From Flavobacteriaceae bacterium (GTDB lineage Bacteria > Bacteroidota > Bacteroidia > Flavobacteriales > Flavobacteriaceae): a stretch of 61,314 bases of DNA. Shown piece after piece: positions 18,376-26,756 of the stretch. The position numbers were made by a program, and so were the translations under genes. Within the stretch, counting starts at the first letter, position 1, and every line of letters starts with the position of its first letter. The stretch lies in contig JABSPM010000002.1 in assembly GCA_013215095.1 (NCBI GenBank), positions 9,604 through 70,917 on the forward strand, in the 5' to 3' direction. The notes under the pieces are model-generated. The model worked only from the letters and a program-made list of their open reading frames with translations. It ran no database searches and was not told where the DNA came from.

Positions 18376-19506
18376 TTATAAGCGCTTATCCATTTGTTTT
18401 ACCATTTTATCTTTCCACACTCTAAAATCACCATCTAAGATATGTTTTCTTGCCTCTCTAACCAACCATAAGTAAAATCCTAAATTATGGATGGTTGCAA
18501 TTTGTTTTCCTAAAAATTCATTTGCCATAAACAAATGACGCAAATAGGATTTAGAGTAATAGGTATCTACATAAGTAATATCCATGTCATCAATCGGAGA
18601 AAAATCATCTTCCCATTTTTTATTTTTAATATTAATAGTACCATGAGCAGTAAACAACATGCCATTTCTCGCATTTCGGGTTGGCATTACACAATCAAAC
18701 ATATCAATACCAAGGGCAATATTCTCTAAAATATTAATAGGTGTGCCAACGCCCATTAAATATCTTGGCTTATCTTCAGGAAGCACTTCGCATACCACAT
18801 CTGTCATTGCATACATTTCCTCTGCTGGTTCTCCAACAGACAATCCTCCAATAGCATTCCCTACTGCTCCAGAATTTGCTATATATTCTGCAGACTGGCG
18901 CCTCAAATCTTTATATGTACTTCCTTGCACTATAGGAAAAAAAGCTTGACTATAACCATACTTAAACGGTAATTTATCTAAATGGTCAATACAACGATCT
19001 AACCAACGGTGGGTCATATGCATCGATCTTTTAGCATAATTATAATCGCAGGGATAAGGTGTACATTCATCAAATGCCATGATAATATCAGCGCCAATAG
19101 TACGCTGAATCTCCATTACATTTTCTGGCGTAAAGATATGATAACTCCCATCAATATGACTTTTAAACTTTACACCCTCTTCCTTAATCTTTCTATTTGC
19201 CGATAACGAATAGACTTGGTATCCTCCAGAATCGGTTAAAATATTACGATCCCAATTCATAAATTTATGCAAACCTCCCGCTTGTTCCAATATTGGGGTT
19301 TTTGGACGCAAATAGAGATGGTATGTATTTCCTAAAATAATATCTGGGTTTATATCCTCCTTTAATTCTCGTTGATGCACACCCTTTACTGTAGCTACAG
19401 TACCTACAGGCATAAAAATAGGTGTTTCTATCACCCCATGATCGGTTGTGATTTTTCCAGCTCTGGCTTTACTTTGAGGGTCTTTTTTATTTAATTCAAA
19501 AATCAT
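18376..19506 (-). CDS. tgt: tRNA-guanine transglycosylase (queuine tRNA-ribosyltransferase)
   Basis: This enzyme exchanges guanine 34 of tRNAs with GUN anticodons for the queuosine precursor preQ1. The 376-residue protein has HGVIETPIFMPVGT, LTDSGGYQV with the general-acid Asp near residue 90, GGLSVGEP, and GIDMFDCVMPTRNARNG, which holds the catalytic Asp near 260-266. I start at ATG 19504-19506 (MIFELNKKDP), the usual family start; the longer frame to 19557 would contain the promoter box at 19528-19535. Oddity: the three zinc-ligand cysteines of the usual CxCxxC site are replaced by D-x-T-x-x-D in PIDDMDITYVDTYYS; the following His (TIHNLGFYL) is kept. Confidence 0.95.
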   Translation of the reverse strand: MIFELNKKDPQSKARAGKITTDHGVIETPIFMPVGTVATVKGVHQRELKEDINPDIILGNTYHLYLRPKTPILEQAGGLHKFMNWDRNILTDSGGYQVYSLSANRKIKEEGVKFKSHIDGSYHIFTPENVMEIQRTIGADIIMAFDECTPYPCDYNYAKRSMHMTHRWLDRCIDHLDKLPFKYGYSQAFFPIVQGSTYKDLRRQSAEYIANSGAVGNAIGGLSVGEPAEEMYAMTDVVCEVLPEDKPRYLMGVGTPINILENIALGIDMFDCVMPTRNARNGMLFTAHGTINIKNKKWEDDFSPIDDMDITYVDTYYSKSYLRHLFMANEFLGKQIATIHNLGFYLWLVREARKHILDGDFRVWKDKMVKQMDKRL

Positions 19507-19527
19507 ATTCAAAATTTGATCAGTGGA

Positions 19528-19535
19528 CAAAGATA
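19528..19535 (-). promoter_or_regulatory. -7 promoter box of the tgt operon
   Basis: TATCTTTG on the minus strand, 21 bases before the tgt ATG at 19506. It decides the start: a start at 19557 would lie upstream of the promoter. Confidence 0.5.
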
Positions 19536-19872
19536 AATAACTCTTCATTCTGAACATTATAATTGTAATTAAATTAACGTATCAAAATACATATATCCTT
19601 TTGTAATCATCCTCCATTTTGCTTTAGAAGCTTTGTTAACCTCTACAAAATGGACTGCAAATTACACAACCTAATTTATTTAACTTATCAACCGAAAGTT
19701 TATGCGGCATTCCCATTGCCTCAAGACCATAGTTTTCGCACATTTTCCAATTTAGCGATAATTACATACTATGCTAAAAACAAATAAAACCTTGACATTT
19801 TTAAATTTGATATACAGCTTAAGACATCGCATCTATACTTTGGCTTTGACTAACAGTAAATAACTATGCTAC

Positions 19873-20374
19873 CTACCATAAAAGTTCAGTACCGTTTTCT
19901 GAATTCCAGAACGTTCCTCTATTAAATTCATTAATCAAAAAATTATATATATTATCTGCTGACGTCTCAGGTGTTAACCTGCCATTAGCAAGGTTACTTT
20001 CTATGATTTTCGTTTTACCCAGCCTGAATGAATGGAAGCAGCGTTTATTGCTCCTTTTAGTCGATTTGATAAAATTTTCGTTTACATATTAAAAGTCCTT
20101 TTTGACACCCTACAACCCACATAACACACTAATTTACAAGCATATAAAAACCCCGTTTTTGAAGAAATATTCAAATAATTCTGTTTTTATTTATCCGTTG
20201 AATTAATGATTCGATTAAAAAAAACAGTATCAGTTACATTGACTTCAAAAGTCGATTTAAAAGATTCTAATTCTGGAATTTGAGTATCGAAATCAGGTCC
20301 TATTCCTGCATTATTGATTAACATATCAATGCTATTAAATTCTTTAAAAATTTCTTTATGCACATTTTCTATGC
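19873..20374 (-). pseudogene. Degraded short-chain dehydrogenase/reductase (SDR)
   Basis: On the minus strand, IDMLINNAGIGPDFDT followed by FEVNV (the SDR NNAG motif and helix-5 region) reads at about 20374-20203. After a scrambled stretch, INAASIHSGWVK (matching the family's SVHPGWV), then LTPETSADNIYNFLI and GTFWNSENGTELLW ending at a stop at 19873-19875, follow in shifted frames. This is the C-terminal end of a carbonyl-reductase-like SDR. The catalytic S-YxxxK core and the N-terminal GxxxGxG half are missing or unreadable, so it is a dead gene. The remaining gene-free bases 19558-19872 hold a 35-codon open stretch I cannot identify. Confidence 0.75.
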
Positions 20375-20399
20375 TTTACCTATTTGAAAACCTTTACGG

Positions 20400-20945
20400 T
20401 TAATTCTGAGCTCCTAGGTTTTTAATCTCAAAAACAACATTAGAAGCTTTATCTTTATCGCTTTTATCCTTAACAAGGATAAATCCATTTTTAGCTAAGA
20501 GTTTTTTAGATTTTTCATTTTCAACATCTGTATAAGCCTCAATATTATCTAGATTAAGTTCATTAAAACCAAAATCAACTACTCTAATTAGAGCTTCACT
20601 CATAATTCCTTTTCTCTGAAATACTGGGTTCAAATCGTAGCCAACTTCCGCAATTTTATAATTTTCAGAAAAATTCCAAAGGCAAATCGTTCCAATAATT
20701 TTCGGGTCATTTTTTAAGGTAATCCCCCATGAAAAAGATATCTTATTTTTAGTTTCTTGATTTATCTTTTTGATATACGCCATTGCATCCGATATATTTT
20801 TTATTTTTCTATTTTCGGGTCGTTCAATAAATTTATTTATCGTTTTATCCGAACGTAAAAACAAAATAACCTCACTGTCAGACTCTTCTATTTTTCTTAA
20901 AATAAGCCTTTCTGTATTAAGTATTGGAAATGTCGTGATATTCAT
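20400..20945 (-). CDS. GNAT-family N-acetyltransferase (RimJ/RimL type)
   Basis: This 181-residue protein has the RimJ/RimL type of GNAT fold: the first strand TERLILRKIEESD, then ISFSWGITLKNDPKIIGTICLWNF, the acetyl-CoA pyrophosphate loop in FQRKGIMSEAL (Q/R-x-x-G-x-M) near residue 110, and NEKSKKLLAKNGFIL near 145, the typical C-terminal acceptor-side segment. It probably acetylates a protein N-terminus or a small amine; the substrate is unknown. It is isolated: upstream is a 650-bp gene-poor stretch, downstream the SDR remnant. Confidence 0.88.
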   Translation of the reverse strand: MNITTFPILNTERLILRKIEESDSEVILFLRSDKTINKFIERPENRKIKNISDAMAYIKKINQETKNKISFSWGITLKNDPKIIGTICLWNFSENYKIAEVGYDLNPVFQRKGIMSEALIRVVDFGFNELNLDNIEAYTDVENEKSKKLLAKNGFILVKDKSDKDKASNVVFEIKNLGAQN

Positions 20946-21557
20946 TATATGTCATTTATTTTCACAGTAGTTGAAATCAAACATTATATTATTGTCTAGT
21001 TTCCAAATGGAAAATGGAATTATTTTCAAAATTAGGTTTTTTTTAATTAATTTTTTGCCAATTATATTTTAGGCTTTAATGACGATTAGCGCTATTCTTT
21101 AGCTGAATTGAAACCCTGTCCTTGTTATCCGATTACAAATAAAGACCGTAACATATCGTTTTAACTATTTTTGTTTCACACTTTCTTCTGTAATTAATGC
21201 TGTATCCCATAATTAAGACGCCATTACTATAGATTTCTAATGCTATTTGCTAAATACAAGTAATCCCTATTTTTACGTCTTTCCCTCTACAACTGTAAAG
21301 CGACCAAGTTATAAATTGTGTCACAAAACAAAACAAAAAACATAGCACATCATAACGCTTTATCTAATACTGTAAAAGAGACAATAGACGCTATAAAAAC
21401 CTACATATGTCCATTTTATATCGTTATCAACAGATAGGAAACTCAAAAAAACTATTTAAACTTGCCGTGTTGAAAGCTAATCGTTTTAGTTATTAACAAT
21501 CAGTTCTTCTTTTCTTAAATAGAAAGCATAAGGTTTTTATAAACCCAATCAAAAACC
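20946..21557. other. Gene-free stretch
   Basis: About 610 bases between the acetyltransferase and the transketolase promoter. No frame with coding character, RNA gene or strong hairpin was seen. It is very AT-rich and may contain eroded coding sequence beyond recognition. Confidence 0.5.
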
Positions 21558-21565
21558 TATTTTTG
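21558..21565 (+). promoter_or_regulatory. -7 promoter box of the transketolase pair
   Basis: TATTTTTG lies 26 bases before the transketolase ATG. A GGTTTTTAT stretch 17-25 bases upstream may provide the -33 contact. Confidence 0.5.
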
Positions 21566-21591
21566 CAACTTAAAAACAACTCATCTAAAGC

Positions 21592-22437
21592 ATGTCAAAC
21601 ACAAAACAATTACAAGATTTAACGATACAAGTTCGCAGAGACATTCTACGAATGGTACACAAAGTAAATTCTGGTCACCCAGGAGGTTCTCTTGGATGTG
21701 CTGAATTTTTTGTAACGCTCTATAATGCTATCATGGAAAGAAACAAAGGTTTTGATATGAATGGTCATAATGAAGATTTATTTTTCTTATCCAATGGCCA
21801 TATTTCTCCAGTTTATTATAGTGTATTAGCAAGAGCAGGGTATTTTCCAATAGAGGAATTAAACACATTCAGATTAATTGATTCTCGTTTACAAGGACAC
21901 CCAACAACTCATGAGGGTTTACCTGGAGTTAGAATTGCATCAGGGTCTTTGGGCCAAGGCATGTCTATTGCTATAGGTGCTGCTCAAGCTAAGAAATTAA
22001 ACAATGATTCGTATCTTGTATATAGTTTACATGGTGATGGTGAGTTGCAAGAAGGTCAAAACTGGGAAGCCATTATGTATGCGTCTGCTAAGAAAATTGA
22101 CAACATGATTTGCACTATAGACTTAAATGGCAAACAAATTGATGGAGCTACAGATGATGTCTTAGCAATGGGAGATATTAAAGCTAAATTTGAAGCGTTT
22201 GATTGGTTGGTTGTAGAGGTTAAAGCTGGTAACTCTATTGATGCTATTCTAAAAGGCATGACAGAAGCCAAAGCAATGACAGGAAAAGGACAACCCATTT
22301 GTGTTCTTTTAGAAACTGAAATGGGGAATGGTGTTGATTTTATGATGCACACTCATGCTTGGCATGGCAAGGCTCCAAATGACGAACAATTGGCCTCTGC
22401 CTTAAATCAAAATCCTGAAACTTTGGGAGATTACTAA
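21592..22437 (+). CDS. Transketolase, N-terminal (thiamine diphosphate pyrophosphate-binding) subunit
   Basis: This 281-residue protein matches the first third of a full-length transketolase: KVNSGHPGGSLGCAEFFVTLY, SNGHISPVYYSVL, GSLGQGMSIAIGAAQAKK near 120, and YSLHGDGELQEGQNWEA near 145, the GDG-N28-N thiamine diphosphate and Mg motif that continues to DLNGKQIDG. The pyrimidine-binding half is in the next gene, 19 bp downstream, so the two polypeptides form one enzyme of the non-oxidative pentose phosphate pathway. The split form is common in Bacteroidota and archaea, so this is not a broken gene. Confidence 0.95.
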   Translation: MSNTKQLQDLTIQVRRDILRMVHKVNSGHPGGSLGCAEFFVTLYNAIMERNKGFDMNGHNEDLFFLSNGHISPVYYSVLARAGYFPIEELNTFRLIDSRLQGHPTTHEGLPGVRIASGSLGQGMSIAIGAAQAKKLNNDSYLVYSLHGDGELQEGQNWEAIMYASAKKIDNMICTIDLNGKQIDGATDDVLAMGDIKAKFEAFDWLVVEVKAGNSIDAILKGMTEAKAMTGKGQPICVLLETEMGNGVDFMMHTHAWHGKAPNDEQLASALNQNPETLGDY

Positions 22438-22456
22438 CGCTTTATTAAACACACAC

Positions 22457-23410
22457 ATGAAAACTTATACATACACAGAAAAAAAAGATACACGCTCAGG
22501 ATTTGGCGCTGGTTTAACTGAATTAGGACGTACAAATCCAAATGTTGTTGCCTTATGTGCTGATTTAATAGGATCTTTAAAGATGGATGATTTCAAAAAT
22601 GAAAACCCAGATCGTTTCTTTCAAGTTGGAATCGCCGAGGCAAACATGATAGGTATTGCAGCAGGATTAACTATTGGTGGAAAAATTCCATTTACCGGAA
22701 CATTTGCCAATTTTTCTACTGGACGTGTTTATGACCAAATTAGACAATCCGTTGCGTATTCTGGTAAAAACGTTAAAATTTGTGCTTCCCACGCAGGCCT
22801 GACCCTTGGGGAGGATGGTGCAACACATCAAATTTTAGAGGATATAGGGTTAATGAAAATGTTACCACATATGGTCGTTATTAATCCTTGTGATTACAAT
22901 CAAACAAAAGCTGCTACGATGGCTATTGCTGAGTATGACGGCCCTGTCTATTTGCGTTTTGGAAGACCAAAAGTCCCTGTTTTCACACCAGAAAATCAAA
23001 AATTTGAAATTGGTAAAGCTATTCAAATGATCGAAGGTACAGACGTAACTATTGTTGCTACCGGTCATCTTGTTTGGGAAGCTATAGAAGCTTCTAAGGC
23101 GCTTCATGAAGAAGGTATCTCAGCAGAAGTTATAAACATTCATACCATAAAACCTTTAGACGATAAGGCCATCCTAAAATCGGTATCAAAAACAGGCTGT
23201 ATTGTCACTTGCGAAGAACACAATCACTTAGGTGGACTTGGAGAAAGTGTTGCTAGGGTATTAGCACAAAACAGTCCTACACCTCAAGAATTTGTTGCCA
23301 CCAACGATACGTTTGGGGAATCTGGTACGCCAGCTCAGCTTATGGAAAAATATGGCTTAGATAGCAAGGCTATTGTCGCTAAATCGAAAGCTGCTATGGC
23401 TAGGAAATAA
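22457..23410 (+). CDS. Transketolase, C-terminal (pyrimidine-binding) subunit
   Basis: This 317-residue partner of the preceding gene contains the pyrimidine-binding domain (FFQVGIAEANMIGIAAGL near 50-68, with the Glu that activates thiamine) and FSTGRVYDQIRQSVAYSG. The transketolase C-terminal domain begins near residue 190 (VTIVATGHLVWEAIEASKAL...INIHTIKPLDDKAI). In arrangement it resembles the C-terminal part of transketolase and 1-deoxyxylulose-5-phosphate synthase. Pairing with a 281-residue N-terminal subunit favours transketolase. It is co-transcribed with it. Confidence 0.95.
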   Translation: MKTYTYTEKKDTRSGFGAGLTELGRTNPNVVALCADLIGSLKMDDFKNENPDRFFQVGIAEANMIGIAAGLTIGGKIPFTGTFANFSTGRVYDQIRQSVAYSGKNVKICASHAGLTLGEDGATHQILEDIGLMKMLPHMVVINPCDYNQTKAATMAIAEYDGPVYLRFGRPKVPVFTPENQKFEIGKAIQMIEGTDVTIVATGHLVWEAIEASKALHEEGISAEVINIHTIKPLDDKAILKSVSKTGCIVTCEEHNHLGGLGESVARVLAQNSPTPQEFVATNDTFGESGTPAQLMEKYGLDSKAIVAKSKAAMARK

Positions 23411-23464
23411 TTAATGCTTAAATTCGTTTTTTATTATACAATTATAATGTAAAAAACACATCTT

Positions 23465-24046
23465 ATGAGAAAGCTCATTATATTAATCCTACTTAGCACA
23501 TATTCAATAGCATTTTCACAAAAAGGGTCTGCCTTTGGTTTCAAAGGCGGACTTAATTATAATTCCAATGGCGACCTAATTACATCGGTGGAAGCTACTA
23601 AAGAATCTCCAGAGAGAAACATCGGCTATCATTTTGGTGTTTTTGGCAAACTAGGAAACACCATTTACTTAAGACCAGAAATAGTATACACAGCAACCAA
23701 AAGCACATACGACAGTGGTGATTTTAATCTACAAAAATTAGATATGCCTTTACTTTTAGGCTTAAAAATCATTGGCCCTGTTAGTGCACTTGGCGGTCCT
23801 TCACTCCAATATATCCTAGATTCAGAATTTAATAATATTACTTTTAAATCTCTAGAAAATGATTTTTCTATTGGAATGCAATTAGGTGTTGCATTAAGCA
23901 TTAAGAAGATTGGCATTGACCTAAGATACGAGCGTGGGTTCAGCAAAAATGAAGCACTTTTTTTAAACGCAAACGATGTTGACATCAACCGTTTAGACAC
24001 GAGATCCAATCAACTAATCCTAGGATTTTCTTTTGCAATTAATTAA
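23465..24046 (+). CDS. Outer-membrane beta-barrel protein (PorT-like)
   Basis: This 193-residue protein has a signal peptide (MRKLIILILLSTYSIAFS-QKGS). Alternating hydrophobic strands typical of a small eight-strand barrel follow: FGFKGGLNYNSNG, YHFGVFGKL, IYLRPEIVYTATKS, LDMPLLLGLKI, LGGPSLQYIL, IGIDLRYERGFS, ending QLILGFSFAIN with a terminal aromatic residue, as expected for an OMP recognised by BamA. It resembles the 'outer membrane beta-barrel domain' group related to PorT. Its last codons are part of the convergent terminator at 24037-24081. The function is unknown. Confidence 0.8.
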   Translation: MRKLIILILLSTYSIAFSQKGSAFGFKGGLNYNSNGDLITSVEATKESPERNIGYHFGVFGKLGNTIYLRPEIVYTATKSTYDSGDFNLQKLDMPLLLGLKIIGPVSALGGPSLQYILDSEFNNITFKSLENDFSIGMQLGVALSIKKIGIDLRYERGFSKNEALFLNANDVDINRLDTRSNQLILGFSFAIN

Positions 24047-24081
24047 AAAAAGCCGCTAAACGCGACTTTTTTTAATTAATT
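24037..24081. terminator. Bidirectional terminator between convergent genes
   Basis: A 16-bp outer stem (AATTAATTAAAAAAAG / CTTTTTTTAATTAATT), one mismatch, then CGC/GCG with a 5-base loop. The left arm includes the last codons of the barrel protein. A/T runs on both sides make it active in both directions. Confidence 0.85.
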
Positions 24082-24100
24082 GTATTTTTTGATTACAAAC

Positions 24101-25117
24101 TTAATTGTTATCTATATAATCTGGAATACCGTCTCCATCCTCATCATCTAACTTAGACCCATCATCATCAGTATCTAAATAATTTGGAATACCATCTCCA
24201 TCAGTATCATCATTTGTAGGATCACCATCACCAATATCATTTGTAGGATCACCATCACCATCTTCATCTACTTCCAAATCTGTATCAGGCTCTAAATCTT
24301 CATTTACTGTCAATACACCATCACCATCATCATCCGCATCTATAAAATCTACAAAATTATCTTCATCTGTATTATCTTCTTCATCCACTACAAACCCATT
24401 TCCATCAATATCTTCTAAATAGCTAGGCACCCCATCATTATCATGATCATTTTCTTCAAATTGAAAAATCTCAAACTTGAAAATTAAATTTGAATATGAT
24501 GTAACACCACCTGAACTACTCGAAGAAAAATAACCTAAGCCTGATGGTATAAACATCATTCCTACTCCAGCGTCTTCATAAATAACTGTCCCATCTCCAT
24601 TTAACTCAAAACTTGAGGCTGTGTTAAATGTCGGTGCTATTAACGTCCAACCTGGAACTAATGAGGTTAAATCAAACACTACTGGGTTTATAGAACTATC
24701 AAATACATTACCATTTTCTAAGTTCCCAGAATAGTTTAATCTAATGTTATCCGCAAAACTAAACGACTCTCCTCCTCCTTGATTCACTCTCAAAATGTAG
24801 TATTTATACTCAGCTTCTTTATAAGTAACCGTTTCTGTTTCAACTGCATTAATTAAAAACGTATGCCCCGTTGGTAAACTTTCCCCTTCATCAAGCTCGG
24901 TAACAACAATATCATCCATAGAAACATTAGAGATACCTTCTAATTCTTCAGAATTATAATAATGTGTTTCTAAATACTCAATTAATAAAGGGCCATCTTC
25001 AGCCTGCTGTTCTGTTCTATCAGCTTCTGGAATAGTTGTGAGATCATCATCCTCTGGACATCCAAAAAACAGCACTGCTGCTACTAACACAAAAAATGGA
25101 TTTAGTTTTATTTTCAT
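24101..25117 (-). CDS. FKBP-like lipoprotein with Asp-rich (thrombospondin-3-type) calcium repeats
   Basis: This 338-residue lipoprotein has a lipobox ending FFGC (Cys20). An FKBP-like peptidyl-prolyl isomerase domain follows at about 95-215: LNYSGNLENGNVFDSSINPVVF, then LVPGWTLIAPTF, GAGVGMMFIPSGLGYF-like and LIFKFEIFQFEEND. The last 115 residues are a run of D-x-D-x-D-G calcium-binding repeats (DHDNDGVPSYLEDIDGNG ... DTDGDGIPNYLDTDDDG ... EDGDGIPDYIDNN). A short unit GDGDPTND occurs twice in tandem. Flavobacterial FKBP lipoproteins often carry this tail. It probably sits on the outer membrane and folds or tethers envelope proteins. Confidence 0.85.
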   Translation of the reverse strand: MKIKLNPFFVLVAAVLFFGCPEDDDLTTIPEADRTEQQAEDGPLLIEYLETHYYNSEELEGISNVSMDDIVVTELDEGESLPTGHTFLINAVETETVTYKEAEYKYYILRVNQGGGESFSFADNIRLNYSGNLENGNVFDSSINPVVFDLTSLVPGWTLIAPTFNTASSFELNGDGTVIYEDAGVGMMFIPSGLGYFSSSSSGGVTSYSNLIFKFEIFQFEENDHDNDGVPSYLEDIDGNGFVVDEEDNTDEDNFVDFIDADDDGDGVLTVNEDLEPDTDLEVDEDGDGDPTNDIGDGDPTNDDTDGDGIPNYLDTDDDGSKLDDEDGDGIPDYIDNN

Positions 25118-25157
25118 ATTGCTTGCTTTTTTAGGGCCGCAAGATACAATTTTATAA

Positions 25158-25165
25158 TATTTTTG
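25158..25165 (+). promoter_or_regulatory. -7 promoter box of the S4-domain gene
   Basis: TATTTTTG, 32 bases before the ATG at 25198. It matches TAnnTTTG. Confidence 0.45.
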
Positions 25166-25197
25166 CCTTAATACATTAACGTAGTTTTCACTTTTTT

Positions 25198-25581
25198 ATG
25201 CGAATAGACAAATACCTTTGGTGCACCCGATATTTTAAAACCAGAAACATAGCCACTACTGCTTGCAAAAAAGGCCATGTTAAAGTTAATGGCGTTGTGG
25301 TAAAACCAAGCAGAGAAGTTTACCCAACCGATGCGATTGAACTTAGAAAAAATCAGATTAATTATCAATTAACTGTAAATGATATCCCTCAAAATAGAGT
25401 TAGCGCAAAACTAGTAGACATCTATAGAGTAGATACAACTCCCAAAGAAGCTTTTGAATCTCAAGATCTTCTAAAATACTCAAAAGATTATTATCGCAAA
25501 AAAGGCACTGGTAGACCCACTAAAAAAGACCGACGTGATATAGAAGACTATTTAGACGACAAAGATGTCCCTATTACATAA
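25198..25581 (+). CDS. S4-domain RNA-binding protein (Hsp15-like)
   Basis: This 127-residue basic protein begins directly with an S4 RNA-binding domain (MRIDKYLWCTRYFKTRNIATTACKKGHVKVNGVVVKPSR written in parts: RIDKYLWCTRYF, then KKGHVKVNGVVVKPS). A Lys/Arg-rich tail follows (YYRKKGTGRPTKKDRRDIEDYL). This is the layout of Hsp15/HslR, which binds stalled 50S subunits carrying nascent chains. The start follows the promoter box by 32 bases. It is a single gene; the methyltransferase remnant follows immediately. Confidence 0.9.
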   Translation: MRIDKYLWCTRYFKTRNIATTACKKGHVKVNGVVVKPSREVYPTDAIELRKNQINYQLTVNDIPQNRVSAKLVDIYRVDTTPKEAFESQDLLKYSKDYYRKKGTGRPTKKDRRDIEDYLDDKDVPIT

Positions 25582-25589
25582 AGCTTACT

Positions 25590-26249
25590 TGGATAACCGG
25601 GTATCACTCCAAAACGACTGGTTGGAATATTGGATATATTATATCATCTCTACTCCCTAATTACTCAATTAAAATACGCTTTTTTATGTTAGATAAAAAT
25701 CATCATTTTTCTAATGCGTAATTTAACGGCAAACTGGTATTACAACGCCAATGCAAGTTCTATATAGACCAACTTCAAGATAAAGATTTAAAGAAACTTA
25801 TTTCTGGCGCAGGCAACTCCTATGAAACCGAATACTTATGGCATAGTCGCTTTAAGAACCTTTATCTTCAGATATTTCCGAGCAGTCCTTACAAAATTTA
25901 AAACGAGGTGTTCCTTATTTTCCAAACACACATTTAATGCTACAAGACTTTTTTGTTATAGAGGATACATTTGATTTAGTCTTAGAACAAACGTTCTTTT
26001 GCGCTATACCTCCTAATATGCGCACTTCATATGTTGACAAAATATCCCAACTCATAATCCCCATGGTTAATTAGATGGAGTATTATTTGATTTTCCTCTC
26101 ACACAATACGCCACCCTTAAGAGGCTCAAAAGCAGAATATATAAGAAGATTTTCAAATGATTTCTATATAAAAACATTAGAAACAGCTTATTATTCTATT
26201 AAAACGAAGAGCTGATAACGAACTGTTTTTTATCTTTGAAAAAAAATAA
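25590..26249 (+). pseudogene. Degraded SAM-dependent methyltransferase (thiopurine-methyltransferase family)
   Basis: Fragments in successive frames read WITGYHSKTTGWNIGYI, then YIDQLQDKDLKKLISGAGNSYETEYLWH (motif I, SAM-binding G-x-G-x, in part), then DTFDLVLEQTFFCAIPPNMRTSYVDK, then LLFDFPLT, and finally FIKTLETAYYSIKTK and LFFIFEKK before a stop at 26247-26249. Order and spacing are those of a TPMT-like small methyltransferase of about 200 residues. At least three frameshifts and several in-frame stops break it. The promoter of the next gene lies inside its last codons. Confidence 0.8.
26231..26238 (+). promoter_or_regulatory. -7 promoter box of the phosphoribosyltransferase gene
   Basis: TATCTTTG, 14 bases before the ATG at 26253, inside the tail of the dead methyltransferase gene. 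No clear -33 box was seen. Confidence 0.4.
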
Positions 26250-26252
26250 TTT

Positions 26253-26756
26253 ATGGCGCTTAAAGACAATAGTATTTTATCTCATGAAGAAATCAATCAT
26301 AAAATTAAACGTATTGCATATCAAATTTATGAATCCAATGTAAATGAGACAGAAGTTATACTTGCAGGTATTGCTAATAATGGTTATACGCTTGCCAAGA
26401 AATTACAAGCTGCTTTAAAGACCATTTCTGACATAGAACCTATACTTTGCAAAGTAAGTATTGACAAGAAAACACCCTTAAACCCAGTTCAAACATCAAT
26501 TCCAGCCTCAGATTACACGGGTAAATCTATCGTTTTGATTGATGACGTTCTCAACTCTGGAACCACATTGATCTATGGCGTTAAGCATTTTTTAAACGTA
26601 CCTTTAAAACAATTTAAAACAGCTGTTTTAGTTAATAGAAACCACAAAAAATACCCAGTAAAAGCTGATTATAAAGGCATTTCACTATCAACATCATTAA
26701 GTGAGCATGTTCAAGTAAATTTGAAAGGACCCAAATTTGAAGCGTATTTAAAATAA
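26253..26756 (+). CDS. Phosphoribosyltransferase, PyrR-like
   Basis: This 167-residue protein has the type-I phosphoribosyltransferase fold. The PRPP signature VLIDDVLNSGTTLIYGV lies near residues 91-108, with the pyrophosphate loop around AGIANNGYTLAK near 41 and the hood segment SLSTSLSEHVQVNL at the C-terminus. It is closest in layout to PyrR (uracil phosphoribosyltransferase/regulator), but the enzyme's target base cannot be assigned. Its last nine bases overlap those of the convergent aroK gene. Confidence 0.88.
   Translation: MALKDNSILSHEEINHKIKRIAYQIYESNVNETEVILAGIANNGYTLAKKLQAALKTISDIEPILCKVSIDKKTPLNPVQTSIPASDYTGKSIVLIDDVLNSGTTLIYGVKHFLNVPLKQFKTAVLVNRNHKKYPVKADYKGISLSTSLSEHVQVNLKGPKFEAYLK

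Noticed and set aside
19650-19760. 35-codon open stretch on the minus strand (MCENYGLEAMGMPH...)
   Set aside because: The composition looks coding but I cannot identify it, and it is too short to support as a gene.
21592-23410. Broken transketolase gene
   Set aside because: The two halves are complete, separate subunits as normal in this phylum.
24101-24450. Regular short repeats that could suggest CRISPR
   Set aside because: The repeats are in-frame codons for Asp-rich calcium motifs of the FKBP lipoprotein; there are no spacers.
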